From positions 3,286,001 to 3,350,000 of the forward strand of contig NZ_CP194857.1 of assembly GCF_051020515.1 (NCBI RefSeq): a stretch of DNA of 64,000 nucleotides, written 5' to 3'. The translations under genes were made by a program, and so were the position numbers. The DNA is from CALKWS01 sp051020515 (GTDB lineage: Bacteria > Actinomycetota > Actinomycetes > Actinomycetales > Beutenbergiaceae). Below the pieces are notes generated by a model, which was not told the DNA's origin, searched no databases, and saw only the letters and a program-made list of their open reading frames with translations. How positions within the stretch are numbered: position 1 is the first letter of the stretch; each line of letters begins with the position of its first letter. Below, in pieces: positions 54,111 to 64,000 of this stretch.

Positions 54111-54919
54111 TGGATCTCCACATTCTCGATGATCACGTCGATCGCAGGTCGTTCGCCCTCGGTCCCGAGTCCGGCGGCCCCGACCTCGGCAAGGAGATCC
54201 AGACCTTCGGTGACAGTACCGAACACGCTGTACCCACCGGCGTCGTCGGCCGGCAGCGGCACGTCGGCGAAGACGAGGAAGAACTGGGAGCCCATGGACT
54301 CCCCATCCCCGCCCACGCGGGCCATCGCCACGGTACCGGCGGGATAGACGTCGTCCTCGGGTGCGTTCTCGATGGGGCCGAAGCTGTACCCGGGCCCACC
54401 CGTTCCGGTTGCGGTGGGGTCACCGCACTGCAGGAGGGACTCGGGCAGCAGCCGGTGGCAGGCGGTGCCGTCGAAGTACCCGTCCGATGCCAGGTGCACG
54501 AAGTTGGCCACCGCCTGGGGTGCCGCAGCACCGTCGAGTTCGAGTTGGACCGTGCCCACACTGGTATCGATGGTGGCCTGCCAGGTCCGGTCCTCGGCCA
54601 GCGAGGCGTCCGGCGCGGCGTCGTACTGGGGGGCGTCGATGCTCGCCAGGGGCTCGGGATCGGCCGGTGGCGCGTCCTGGTCGGCTTCATCGATCGGATC
54701 GGTCTGCGCGCCGGGGTCGGTCGGGGTCTCGGCCTGATCGGAGTCGTCACCACCGAAGCCATAGGTAAGCAGAGCGATGACCAGACCGGACAGCACCAGG
54801 GTGCCCACCACCACGATTGCGATGGTGCGCTGACGCCGGACTTTGGCCCGTTGCTGGCGACCGAGGCGCTTGTCGTGCAACTGGCGCGCCCGTTCGCGCT
54901 CTCGTTTGCTGGGGCTCAA
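54107..54919 (-). CDS. membrane-anchored cyclophilin-type peptidyl-prolyl isomerase
   Basis: 270 residues. A positively charged N-terminus (SKRERERARQLHDKRLGRQQRAK) and one membrane anchor (TIAIVVVGTLVLSGLVIALL), then an Asp/Pro/Ala-rich linker. The cyclophilin domain follows: VANFVHLASDGYFDGTACHRLLP, GSQFFLVFAD and YSVFGTVTEGLDLL. Likely folds proteins outside the membrane. I choose TTG at 54919 because AGGAGGA lies eight bases upstream; the longer ATG at 54967 has no such site. Confidence 0.85.
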   Translation of the reverse strand: MSPSKRERERARQLHDKRLGRQQRAKVRRQRTIAIVVVGTLVLSGLVIALLTYGFGGDDSDQAETPTDPGAQTDPIDEADQDAPPADPEPLASIDAPQYDAAPDASLAEDRTWQATIDTSVGTVQLELDGAAAPQAVANFVHLASDGYFDGTACHRLLPESLLQCGDPTATGTGGPGYSFGPIENAPEDDVYPAGTVAMARVGGDGESMGSQFFLVFADVPLPADDAGGYSVFGTVTEGLDLLAEVGAAGLGTEGERPAIDVIIENVEIQ

Positions 54920-55130
54920 GCCCGGTTCCTCCTGTAGTGCGTCGGTGCTGGCGCTTGCTGAGCGCACACCAGTCTAGATAGACGCTGCCATATCTGCGGC
55001 CGCCACTAGCGCTCTTATGGGTCACGGGATGGTCACAAAGCACGGTGCGTGCCGGTACCGCCGGTTCCGGGCACGGCCCACGATGCGGCCGATGCGTCGG
55101 GGCCGGCCGCTTCGGTGCCAGAATGTGCCC

Positions 55131-56489
55131 ATGGCCCGTCCCGCACCACTGTCCGGATTCCCCGAACGCCTCCCCGGCGAACGCATCGTGGAGGAACACA
55201 TCACCGCCACCGTGCGGCGCGTGTTCAGCCTGCACGGCTACGCCGGCATCGAGACCCGGGCCGTGGAGCCCCTGGACCGGCTGGTGGCCAAGGGCGAGAC
55301 GTCGAAGGAGGTCTACCTGCTGCGGCGGCTGCACGCGGACGAGACCGACACCACCGACGACCGCACGCTGGGCCTGCACTTCGACCTGACGGTGCCGCTG
55401 GCCCGCTACGTGGTGGAGAACGCCGCCCGGTTGCAGTTCCCGTTCAAGCGTTTCCAGATCCAGAAGGCCTGGCGCGGGGAGCGGCCCCAGGAGGGCCGCT
55501 ACCGGGAGTTCCTGCAGGCCGATATCGATGTGGTCGGCGCCGATGAACTGCCCTTCCACTACGAGGTGGAGGCGGTGCTGGTGGCCGCGCACGCGCTGAA
55601 CGCGCTCACCGGCGACGGCCTACCGGCAGTGCGCATCGGAGTGAACAACCGCAAGGTCTCCCAAGGGTTCTACGAGGGCGTCGGGGTCACCGACGTCGAG
55701 GGCACCCTGCGCACCATCGACAAACTGGACAAGATCGGCGACGACGGCGTACGTGCCATGCTGACCGACCAGATCGGGTTGACCCGGTCCCAGGCCGAGG
55801 CTGCCCTCGAACTGGCCCGGATCAGTGGCTCCGGCGCGGAGGTGGAAGCCCGGGTGCGCAACCTCGGGGTGAGCCACCCCCTGCTGGAGGAGGGCCTGGG
55901 GCAACTGCGCGCACTCGTCGACGCCGCCGAGGCCGAGGTGCCGGGCGTGGTCACCGCCGATCTGCGGATCGCCCGTGGCCTGGACTACTACACCGGGACC
56001 GTCTACGAGACGGTGCTGGTGGGGCACGAGGACCTCGGGTCGATCTGTTCCGGGGGCCGGTATGACTCCCTGGCCACCGACGGACGGCGCACCTATCCGG
56101 GGGTGGGCCTGTCCATCGGAGTGTCCCGGCTGACCTCCAGGGTCCTCTCAGCGGGCCTGATGCACGCCACCCGGTCGGTACCGGCCGCCGTGCTCGTGGC
56201 GGTCACCGATGAGGACGAGCGTGCCCGCAGCAACGCCGACGCGGCAGGGTTGCGTGCCCGTGGCATCCCGGCGGAGGTGGCTCCCAGCGCGGCGAAGTTC
56301 GGCAAGCAGATCCGGTACGCCGACCGGCGGGGCATCCCGTTCGTGTGGTTCCCTGCCGGGACCCAGCGCGAGCGCGCCGAGGTCAAGGACATCCGGTCGG
56401 GGGAGCAGGTCGCCGCCGACGCCGCCGCGTGGACACCGCCGGCTGACGACCTGTGGCCCCGGGTGCTGCCGGGACCGGCTCCGGCCTGA
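55131..56489 (+). CDS. hisS: histidyl-tRNA synthetase
   Basis: 452 residues, intact. Class II motifs: LGLHFDLTVPLARYVVEN, FKRFQIQKAWRGERPQEGRYREFLQ, histidine motif ARGLDYYTGTVYETVL, GGRYDSLA and GVGLSIGVSRL. C-terminal anticodon domain. ATG 55131 (MARPAPLSGFPERLPGERI) has no clear ribosome-binding site, so possibly leaderless. Diverges from the cyclophilin gene. Confidence 0.95.
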   Translation: MARPAPLSGFPERLPGERIVEEHITATVRRVFSLHGYAGIETRAVEPLDRLVAKGETSKEVYLLRRLHADETDTTDDRTLGLHFDLTVPLARYVVENAARLQFPFKRFQIQKAWRGERPQEGRYREFLQADIDVVGADELPFHYEVEAVLVAAHALNALTGDGLPAVRIGVNNRKVSQGFYEGVGVTDVEGTLRTIDKLDKIGDDGVRAMLTDQIGLTRSQAEAALELARISGSGAEVEARVRNLGVSHPLLEEGLGQLRALVDAAEAEVPGVVTADLRIARGLDYYTGTVYETVLVGHEDLGSICSGGRYDSLATDGRRTYPGVGLSIGVSRLTSRVLSAGLMHATRSVPAAVLVAVTDEDERARSNADAAGLRARGIPAEVAPSAAKFGKQIRYADRRGIPFVWFPAGTQRERAEVKDIRSGEQVAADAAAWTPPADDLWPRVLPGPAPA

Positions 56490-56558
56490 TCGCAGGGCCC
56501 GATCCGGCGCAGCCGGCCGGGCATAACCCGCGGCCGCGCACACCGAACCCGCCCGTGG

Positions 56559-58497
56559 TCAGCGCTGCCGGCCGGGGCGCGTCCGCGCAGCGGTGTGCCG
56601 GGGCTTGCGGCCCTGCTTGGCGGCCGTGGGGGCTTTGGCTGCCCTCGCCGGCTTCGTCATCGCACGCCGTCCGCTGCCGGCGTCATGCCCGCGACGGGGC
56701 CGGGCGCCGCCCCGATCGCCGGTGCCGCCGGGTGCTCCGGTGTCGGGACGAAAGTGCATCGGCCGGCCGGCCACGACCGCGCGGTCGAGGCGACGAGAGG
56801 CCTCGTCGGTGACCTGTGCGTTGACCTCCACGAGCGAGAAGCGGGAGAAGATCTCGATCTTGCCCAGGTCGGATCCGCGCAACCCGCCCTCGTTCGTGAT
56901 CGCACCGACGATCGCCTCGGGACGGGCGCCGTGGGTGTGCCCGACGGCAACCCGGTAGACCGTGCCCCGAGAGGTGCGCCCGGGGGTGCGCCGGGTCATG
57001 GGCCGGTCGGCCCCGGAACGGGCGGAGTCGAACCTGGCACGCGCCGGCCGCTCATCGCGGCCGCTGTGTGCCGATGCTGCCTCGGTGTCCTGGCGCCGAG
57101 CGGTGCCGGAACGCTCGCCGCCGGCCACCCCGACCGAACCGGACTCGCCTCCGGCGCGGTCCTGGCGGGGGGCCGGGCCGTCGTCACCCACCTGCAGTGC
57201 CAGCAGTGCCGCCGCCACCTCGAGGGGTTCGACCGCGCCGTCGTCGGTGTAGGCCTGTAACTGCTCGCGGTAGAGGTCCAGGCGGCCCCGGCCGATCCGC
57301 TCGCCCAGTTCGGCCAGCACGCGCTGGGCGCGGTGCTTGCTCACCTGGGCCGGAGTGGGGATGTCCACCTCCTGCAGCGAACTGCCGGTGACCCGCTCGA
57401 TCGCGGTCAGCCGGCTGCGCTCGCGCGGGGTGAAGAACGTCAGTGCGGTACCGGAGCGTCCGGCCCGACCGGTGCGCCCGATCCGGTGCACGTAGGCCTC
57501 GACCTCGCGCGGCACATCGAAGTTGACCACCAGGCCGATCCGGTCCACATCGAGGCCACGAGCGGCGACGTCGGTGGCGATCAGCACGTCCAGGCCGCCG
57601 CTGCGCAGTCGTTGCACGATCCGCTCGCGTTCCCGCTGGGGCACGTCCCCACTGATCGACGCCGCGGGGGTACCGCGGGCGGTCAGCTCCAGGGCGACTT
57701 CCTCGGCGGTGTCGCGGGTGCGCACGAAGACCAGGGTGGCATCGGCCGCCGTCGTGGCCAGCACCCGGGACAGCGCCCCCACCTTGTGCCGGAACGGCAC
57801 GACGGCGTAGGTCGGGTGTGATCATGGTGGTGGTGGAGGACGGAGCGGACGTGGCCAGTTCGACCGGGTTGTTCAGGTGCTCCCGGGCCACCTTGCGGAT
57901 CGCGGAGGGCATCGTGGCGGAGAACAGGGCGACCTGTTTCGGGGTGTCGGTACCGGTGTGGGTGAGGATCACCTCGACGTCCTCGGCGAAACCCATCCGC
58001 AGCATCTCATCGGCCTCGTCCAGCACCAGATAGGAGACCCCGCTCAGGTCCAGGCTGCCGCGCTCGGCCAGATCGATCACCCGGCCGGGGGTGCCCACCA
58101 CCACCTGTGTGCCGGACTTGAGGGCACGGAGCTGGGTGACATAGGAGGCGCCGCCGTAGATGGGAAGCACGTCCAGGCCGGGGGAGGTCGAGGCCATCTG
58201 GGTCAGGGCGTCGGCCACCTGGATCGCCAGTTCCCGTGTGGGGGTCAGCACCAGGGCCTGCACGCCCGCCAGGTCGGGGTCGACGGCGGCCAGCAGGGGC
58301 AGGCCGAAGGCGGCGGTCTTGCCGGTCCCGGTCTGGGCGACACCGGTGACGTCGCGTCCGGCCAGCAGCGGCGGGATGGCCGCGGTCTGGATCTGGGTCG
58401 GCTCGCGATAGCCCATCTCGGTGATCGCGATGAGCAGGTGCGGGGCAAGACCCAGGTCCGCGAAACTGTTCGTGGCAGGGGTGCGGGCGTCAGGCAT
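56559..58497 (-). CDS. DEAD-box RNA helicase with DbpA-type C-terminal domain, one indel
   Basis: About 646 residues. Q motif and GYREPTQIQTAAIPPLL, Walker A AQTGTGKTAAF, PTRELAIQ, VLDEADEML, SATMP, then LVFVRTRDTAEEVALEL, IATDVAARGLDVDRI and HRIGRTGRAG. The C-terminus has a DbpA/CsdA RNA-binding fold (YRVAVGHTHGARPEAIVGAITNEGGL) and an Arg/Gly/Lys-rich tail. DeaD/CsdA-like, acting in ribosome assembly or cold adaptation. An extra C at about 57812 (atcacacccgacctacgcc) splits the two RecA-like domains; without it the reading is ITPTYAVVPFRHKVGAL. Confidence 0.9.
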
Positions 58498-58789
58498 GGC
58501 GGTGTCCAATCGCAGACGAGGTGGAACTGTGCGGACCCGGTTGGTCCGCGTCCGCCTCGGCCCGACGCCGCCGATGCGCTTCTCGCACCACGGTCGATGG
58601 CCACGAAGGTGCCATCGGAGGGCCTGTGCGCGGCTCGTGCGCTCCAGAAGCCACCACTGTATCGTCCAGCGCTCCGCCTGCCCCGGCAGTGTGCGCAACC
58701 TCACCGGCCTTCGCGCGGCCACATCGCAGGGCCGGCGAGCGGGTCGGCACGCGTGTGCCGCGACGACGCCCGGCTGGCATGATCGCAGT

Positions 58790-60487
58790 ATGGAGGCAGC
58801 GCTGGGACAGTTGCGTGCGTCGATCGCCCGCGCGGAGTTTCCGCTGACCACCGCGACCAGTGCGGCGGCCACCCGGGACCGGTCGCGGCTGCTGGATCAG
58901 ATCGACGACTACCTGTTGCCTCGTTACGCGGACGTGGACGCACCGCTGCTGGCGGTGGTGGGCGGGTCGACAGGGGCGGGCAAGTCCACCCTGGTCAACT
59001 CCCTGATCGGTGCCCCGGTCAGTGCCTCCGGAGCCCTGCGGCCTACCACCCGCAGCCCGGTGCTGATCCACCACCCGCAGGACCGGGAATGGTTCGCCGG
59101 GAACCGGGTGCTTCCGACCCTGGTGCGCACCCACGGCGAAGGGACCACCGCACAACCCGGCTCCGAGGACGTAGCCCCGGGGCGCGCCGCCCTGCGGATG
59201 GTGACGTCGGAGGCACTGCCCGCGGGTCTGGCGCTGTTGGACGCCCCCGACCTGGACTCGGTGGTCGAACAGAACCGGGAACTCGCTCATCAACTGCTCG
59301 CCGCGGCCGACCTGTGGCTGTTCGTGACCACAGCCCACCGGTACGCCGACGCGGTGCCGTGGGAACTCCTCAACCTGGCGGCCGAGCGCAACGTGGTTAT
59401 CGCGGTGGTGCTGGACCGGATCCCGCCCCGGGTGCGGCAGGAGGTGCACACCGACCTGACCCGGATGCTCCGCGCCAACGGCCTGGCCGAGGCGACCCTG
59501 TTCGACATCCCCGAGTCCGACCTGACGAGCCAGGGCCTGCTGCCGGCCGGCGCGGCGCAACCGGTGCGCGACTGGCTGCACGGATTGAGCGCGGACGCCC
59601 AGGCCCGGGGTGAGGTGGTGCGCCGCACCCTCACCGGGGCCACCGGCCACGCCCTGGGCCAGGCCGAGACCCTGATCGAGGCACTCACCGACCAGGACGC
59701 CGCAGCCCAGCATCTACACACCCTTGCCACACAGGCCTACCGCACCGATGCGGTGCGCGAGGCCCTCAGCGACGGCGCGATGCTGCGCGGGGAGGTGCTG
59801 GCCCGCTGGCAGGACCTGGTCGGCGCCGGGGAATTCTTCCAGAAACTGCAGTCCCGGATCGGCCGCGCCCGGGACCGGGTCAGTGCCTATGTGACCCGGA
59901 GGCCCCCGCCGGAGCAGCAGGTCGAGGTGGCGATCACCGACGGGCTGCACGCACTGCTCACCGCCCACGCCGATGCCAGTGCCGAGCGGGCCCGCACGGC
60001 ATGGGCCAGGGACGGCGCCGGACGTGATCTGGTTGCCCGGGCCCTGCCCGGGCGGGCGAGTGCGGACTTCTCCGAGCGGGCCGCCGAGCAGATCCGCGCA
60101 TGGCAGCGGCACCTGCTCGAACTGGTCGGCTCCGAGGGTGCCGGGAAGCGCACCACCGCCCGGTTGCTGGCCTTCGGGGTGAACGGCGTCGGAGTGGCGC
60201 TGATGGTGCTCGTCTTCGCCTCCACCGGCGGCCTGACCGGAGGGGAGGTGGCCGTCGCCGGTGGCACCGCCGTCGTCGCCCAGAAGGTCCTGGAGGCGGT
60301 CTTCGGCGACGACGCCGTGCGACGGCTGACCACCGCCGCGCGTACTGATGTGCTCGCGCGGGTAGAGGACCTGATGGCCGCCGAGGTCGCCCGGTTCACC
60401 CAACTTGTGCCCACGGACCAGCCCCGAGACGCCCGCGCCCGGCTCACCGAGGCAGTGGCGCAGGTGCGCGCGAGGATGGACACGTGA
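58790..60487 (+). CDS. dynamin-like membrane GTPase, first of a pair
   Basis: 565 residues, intact. GTPase domain with P-loop VVGGSTGAGKSTLVNSL, switch/DxxG-like LLDAPDLDSVVEQN and a VVLDRIP (NKxD-type) region. A helical stalk region follows, then two adjacent hydrophobic segments (LLAFGVNGVGVALMVLVFAS; GEVAVAGGTAVVAQKVLEAVF). ATG 58790. Its stop overlaps the next GTPase gene by four bases. Resembles the DynA/DynB dynamin-like pairs of Actinobacteria, known in Streptomyces to stabilise division septa; that role here is inference. The 292 bp upstream, to the helicase start, contain no gene I can support. Confidence 0.75.
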   Translation: MEAALGQLRASIARAEFPLTTATSAAATRDRSRLLDQIDDYLLPRYADVDAPLLAVVGGSTGAGKSTLVNSLIGAPVSASGALRPTTRSPVLIHHPQDREWFAGNRVLPTLVRTHGEGTTAQPGSEDVAPGRAALRMVTSEALPAGLALLDAPDLDSVVEQNRELAHQLLAAADLWLFVTTAHRYADAVPWELLNLAAERNVVIAVVLDRIPPRVRQEVHTDLTRMLRANGLAEATLFDIPESDLTSQGLLPAGAAQPVRDWLHGLSADAQARGEVVRRTLTGATGHALGQAETLIEALTDQDAAAQHLHTLATQAYRTDAVREALSDGAMLRGEVLARWQDLVGAGEFFQKLQSRIGRARDRVSAYVTRRPPPEQQVEVAITDGLHALLTAHADASAERARTAWARDGAGRDLVARALPGRASADFSERAAEQIRAWQRHLLELVGSEGAGKRTTARLLAFGVNGVGVALMVLVFASTGGLTGGEVAVAGGTAVVAQKVLEAVFGDDAVRRLTTAARTDVLARVEDLMAAEVARFTQLVPTDQPRDARARLTEAVAQVRARMDT

Positions 60488-62205
60488 GGCGCGGTCGCGA
60501 CGACCTGACGTCGCGTATCGGCGCACTGGAGCAAGCCACCGCCCTGGTGGAGGGGTTGGACCCCGCCACCCTGCCCACACCCGGCCCGGTGCAGCAGGCC
60601 CGGGCGGTGCTGGAGCGGGTGGCGGCCCGGCAGGGTCTGTCCACCGCGCACACGGTCGTCGCCTTCGCCGGCGCCACCGGGTCGGGCAAGTCCTCGCTGG
60701 TGAACGCCGTCAGCGGAACCAAGGCGGCCACCGTGGGAGCCCGCCGGCCCACCACGGCCACCGCGGTGGGGGTCTTCTCCGGCGACGCCGAGGGGGCCGC
60801 CTTGCTGGACTGGCTCGCGGTGGACCAACGCCGGCACGAGCCCGACCTGGCCGAGGGCTTGATCCTGCTGGACCTGCCGGACGTCGATTCGGTCCACACT
60901 GACCATCACCGCATCGCCGACGCGCTGATCGAGGCGGTGGATGTGCTGGTCTGGGTGCTGGACCCCCAGAAGTACGCCGACGCTGTGGTGCACACTCGGT
61001 ACCTGCGCCCGATGGCACAGCATGCTGAGGTCACGGTGGTGGTGTTGAACCAGATCGACACGCTCACCCCGGGAGACCTCAAGGCGGTGCTGGCGGACCT
61101 GGACCGACGCCTGGCCAAGGACGGGATCGCCCCGGCGCACGTGCTGGCCACCTCCGCAACCACCGGAACCGGCGTGGCGCGGCTGCGGCAGGTGGTCACC
61201 GACTTCGCCGGTGCCCGCACGGCGGCGCACGCCCGCCTGGCGGCCGAAGTGACCGCCGCCGCAGACGAACTCGCGTGGGCCTACCCGCCTCCGCCGTCGG
61301 CATCACTGAGCACGGCCCAGATGCGCGACGTGCACACGGCCATGGCGCAGGCGGCCGGGGTCGACCGGGTCGGTGCGGCCGTGGCGGGTTCGTTCCGGCA
61401 CCGCTCCCGGGCGCGCACCGGGTGGCCGTTGACCCGCTGGCTGCGGCGGTTGCGACCCGACCCGCTCAGCAGGCTCCGCCTGCCCACCACCGAGCCGGAC
61501 CGGGCCAGGCAGATCATGCCCCGGGGGCCTGACCGGAGCGAGGAGCAGGAACCGGTGACCACCGTCACCTCACGCCCGGACCCGGGGGCGGTCGAGGTGG
61601 CCCGGGTGGACGCGGCCCTGTCACGGATCGGACGCACCCTCGCCCAGGATGCGCACGAGCCCTGGTACACCTACCTGCGCACCGCAGCACAGGTGCCCGC
61701 TGAGGCGCTGACCGACACCCTGGACGCCGTGGTGGTACGCAGCACCCCGCGACCCCGGCCGGCCCGGTGGTGGCCGGCGGTCTCCTTGCTGCACTGGGTG
61801 CTGCTGGCGGTGCTGGCCGCCGGCGCGTTGTGGCTCGGTGTGCTGGCAGCGGCCGGCTACCTGCAGATTCCCACCGGTCCACCGCCCCGACTCGGCCCGG
61901 TTCCGCTCGGCCAGCACGGCGCCGTGCTGCCGGCGATCCCGTGGCCCACCGCACTGTTCCTGGCCGGCCTGGCCGGCGGTCTGCTCCTCGCCGGGATCTC
62001 CCGGATCGCAACCAGCATCGGAGCCCGACGGCGGGGCGCTCGCGCCGTGCGCGACCTCACCCGGGCGGTGGGTTCCCGGGTGGATGAGGCCGTCCTGGCG
62101 CCGGCCCGGCGCGCCGCGCAGATCGGGGCACGCTACGCCGAGGCGGTGCAGGCCGCCCGGGAGGGGCCACGGGCCGGACGGCGAGCCGGCTCGGCGGTGA
62201 TCTAG
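60484..62205 (+). CDS. dynamin-like membrane GTPase, second of a pair
   Basis: 573 residues, intact. P-loop AFAGATGSGKSSLVNAVSG, LLDLPDVDSVHTDH, NQID in VVVLNQIDTLTPGD and an SAT-type motif (ATSATTGTGVARL). Then a helical region and two clear membrane helices near the end (LLHWVLLAVLAAGALWLGVLAAAGYL; WPTALFLAGLAGGLLLAGISRI). GTG 60484 overlaps the preceding GTPase stop, so the two are co-translated and probably form a hetero-oligomer. Confidence 0.75.
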   Translation: MRRGRDDLTSRIGALEQATALVEGLDPATLPTPGPVQQARAVLERVAARQGLSTAHTVVAFAGATGSGKSSLVNAVSGTKAATVGARRPTTATAVGVFSGDAEGAALLDWLAVDQRRHEPDLAEGLILLDLPDVDSVHTDHHRIADALIEAVDVLVWVLDPQKYADAVVHTRYLRPMAQHAEVTVVVLNQIDTLTPGDLKAVLADLDRRLAKDGIAPAHVLATSATTGTGVARLRQVVTDFAGARTAAHARLAAEVTAAADELAWAYPPPPSASLSTAQMRDVHTAMAQAAGVDRVGAAVAGSFRHRSRARTGWPLTRWLRRLRPDPLSRLRLPTTEPDRARQIMPRGPDRSEEQEPVTTVTSRPDPGAVEVARVDAALSRIGRTLAQDAHEPWYTYLRTAAQVPAEALTDTLDAVVVRSTPRPRPARWWPAVSLLHWVLLAVLAAGALWLGVLAAAGYLQIPTGPPPRLGPVPLGQHGAVLPAIPWPTALFLAGLAGGLLLAGISRIATSIGARRRGARAVRDLTRAVGSRVDEAVLAPARRAAQIGARYAEAVQAAREGPRAGRRAGSAVI

Positions 62206-62263
62206 GATCGTCGGTGCGCCGCGTCAAGCCGTGACCGGTGCACCGATGAGGAAGGACCACCCG

Positions 62264-64000
62264 TTGCTACGCACCCACTCCGCAGGTGCCCTGCGCACCA
62301 CCGACACCGGTTCCCCGTGACCTTGGCCGGGTGGGTGGATCGTCGCCGTGACCACGGCGGGGTGGCGTTCATCGATCTGCGCGACGCCAGCGGCATCGTG
62401 CAGGTGGTGATCCGGGACGAGGAGGTAGCCCACCCCCTGCGGAGCGAGTACGTGCTCTCGGTGACCGGTACCGTCGGGGCGCGACCGGCGGGCAACGAGA
62501 ACCCGGCCCTGGCCACGGGTGAGATCGAGGTCACCGCGACCGACGTCGTCGTCCTCAACTCCGCAGCCGCGCTGCCATTCCAGGTCTCCACGGCACTGGA
62601 GGAGAGCGCGGCGGTGGGGGAGGAGGCGCGGCTGAAGCATCGCTACCTGGACCTGCGCCGCCCGGGCCCGGCGCGCGCGCTGCGGCTGCGCTCGGCGGCG
62701 GGCGCGGCGGCCCGGGATGTGCTGGCCGCCCACGACTTCGTCGAGGTGGAGACTCCCACGCTGACCCGGTCCACCCCCGAGGGGGCGCGGGACTTCCTCG
62801 TGCCGGCGCGGCTGCAGCCCGGCTCGTGGTACGCGCTGCCTCAGAGCCCGCAACTGTTCAAGCAGCTGCTGATGGTGGCCGGGATGGAGCGCTACTACCA
62901 GATCGCCCGCTGTTACCGGGATGAGGACTTCCGCGCCGACCGGCAGCCGGAGTTCACCCAACTCGACATCGAGATGGCCTTCGTCAGCCAGGAGGACGTG
63001 CTCGCCCTCTCGGAACGGATCGTCACTGCCCTCTGGGCGCTCATCGACGTGCCCATCACCACCCCGCTGCCGCGGATCACCTACGCCGAGGCGATGGCCC
63101 GCTACGGCACCGACAAGCCGGACCTGCGCTTCGACCTCGAGCTGACAGAGTGCACCGAGTACTTCACCGACACTCCCTTCCGGGTGTTCCAGGCCCCCTA
63201 CGTCGGCGCCGTGGTGATGCCCGGTGGCGCCGACCAGCCCCGCCGGCAGTTCGATGCCTGGCAGGAGTGGGCCCGCCAGCGCGGGGCCAAGGGCCTGGCC
63301 TACGTCACGGTTGGCACCGACGGCACCCTCGGAGGCCCGGTGGCCAAGAACCTCTCCGACACCGAACGGGACGGCCTGGCCGCACACGTGGGCGCCGCAC
63401 CCGGGGACGCGATCTTCTTCGCCGCCGGACCGGTCAAGGCGTCCCGGGCCCTGCTCGGTGCGGCCCGGGTGGAGATCGCGCAACGGTGCGGGTTGATCGA
63501 TCACGACGCGTGGTCGCTGCTGTGGGTGGTGGACGCTCCGGTGTTCGAACCCGCCGGTGAGGCCGTCGCTGCCGGGGACGTGGCGGTGGGTACCGGTGCC
63601 TGGACCGCGGTGCACCACGCCTTTACCGCACCGAAGCCGGAGTTCCTGGAGACTCTCGAGGACGACCCGGGCGCAGCCCTGGCCCACGCCTACGACCTGG
63701 TCTGCAACGGACACGAGATCGGGGGCGGCTCGATCCGGATCCACCAGCGCGAGGTGCAGGAGCGCGTCTTTGCGATCATGGGCCTGTCCGAGGAGGAGGC
63801 GAACGAGAAGTTCGGTTCCTGCTCGAGGCGTTCGCCTACGGGGCGCCCCCGCACGGCGGCATCGCCTTCGGCTGGGATCGGGTGGTGGCGCTGCTGGCCG
63901 GTAGCGAGTCGATCCGCGACGTGATCGCCTTCCCCAAGTCCGGCGGTGGGATCGACCCCCTCACCGACGCGCCGGCACCGATCACCGCCCAGCAGCGCAA
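62264..64000 (+). CDS. aspS: aspartyl-tRNA synthetase, two indels, 3' end outside window
   Basis: Class II synthetase charging tRNA-Asp. OB-fold anticodon domain ([10 protein letters not shown]...[26 protein letters not shown]), then [54 protein letters not shown] and the bacterial GAD insertion. TTG 62264 is chosen because GAGGAAGGA lies about seven bases upstream; ATG 62246 is in frame but has no such site. One C is missing at about 62313 (ttccccgtgacc, TGSPVTLAGW) and one G at about 63818 (ttcggttcctgctcgagg, expected [18 protein letters not shown]). The frame stays open to the window end at PITAQQR. Confidence 0.93.

Noticed and set aside
54972..54983. GTCTAGATAGAC as an operator between the cyclophilin gene and hisS
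   Set aside because: The arms are only 5 bp and nothing nearby supports a regulator site. Chance occurrence is likely.
58498..58789. Small gene in the 292-bp gap between the DEAD-box helicase and the dynamin-like gene
   Set aside because: Frames through the gap are extensions of neighbouring genes without start signals or conserved features.

Overview
The window is one strand of a very G+C-rich chromosome with codon third positions almost all G or C. Gene content and order fit an actinobacterium, probably of the order Micrococcales; I cannot name a genus. The block thrS - HIT phosphorylase - pgsA - patA - pimA - ... - pdxS - pdxT - yebC - ruvC - ruvA - ruvB - yajC - secD - secF - apt - relA follows the order known from mycobacteria and other Actinobacteria, so most of the window is conserved core chromosome. 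No stretch longer than about 300 bases lacks a gene.

Layout. 1-9.6 kb: DUF3159 membrane protein, TRAM-domain RNA methyltransferase, aconitase (with a palindromic operator), GuaB1-type GMP reductase, dxs and a PRPP-synthase paralogue. 9.7-12.9 kb: a fadA-fadB beta-oxidation operon behind a second palindrome. 13-18 kb: RNase D, DUF3000, an ATP-grasp ligase and small genes. 18.2-24.6 kb: treX-treY-treZ, which makes trehalose from glycogen. 24.7-29.5 kb: SNF2 helicase, four tRNAs, and pabB/pabC for folate. 29.6-35.7 kb: thrS and the phosphatidylinositol-mannoside lipid locus. 35.7-38.8 kb: two nested insertion sequences. 38.8-52.4 kb: PrsW protease, PLP synthase (pdxS/pdxT), ruvCAB, the Sec accessory membrane proteins, apt and relA. 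52.4-64 kb: DUF349 protein, cyclophilin-type PPIase, hisS, a DEAD-box helicase, a pair of dynamin-like membrane GTPases and the start of aspS.

The most interesting object is the nested insertion. An IS1380-family element (35690-38775, flanked by the 5-bp direct repeat CTAAG) is interrupted a few bases from its right end by an IS110-family element (about 37341-38771). The non-coding leader of the IS110 element reads as a bridge RNA. In the expected order it carries two short segments matching the two sides of the actual insertion site, then two segments matching the element's own right and left ends. Each pair lies in a loop closed by a stem. All four guides can therefore be read directly and checked against where the element actually sits.

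The second general observation is about data quality. About two dozen genes, many of them essential (acnA, thrS, pgsA, pimA, ruvB, relA, aspS), are split by 1-2 base indels, mostly in short G or C runs. This pattern is best explained by sequencing or consensus error. I therefore annotate each such gene as one CDS spanning the break and give the break position.
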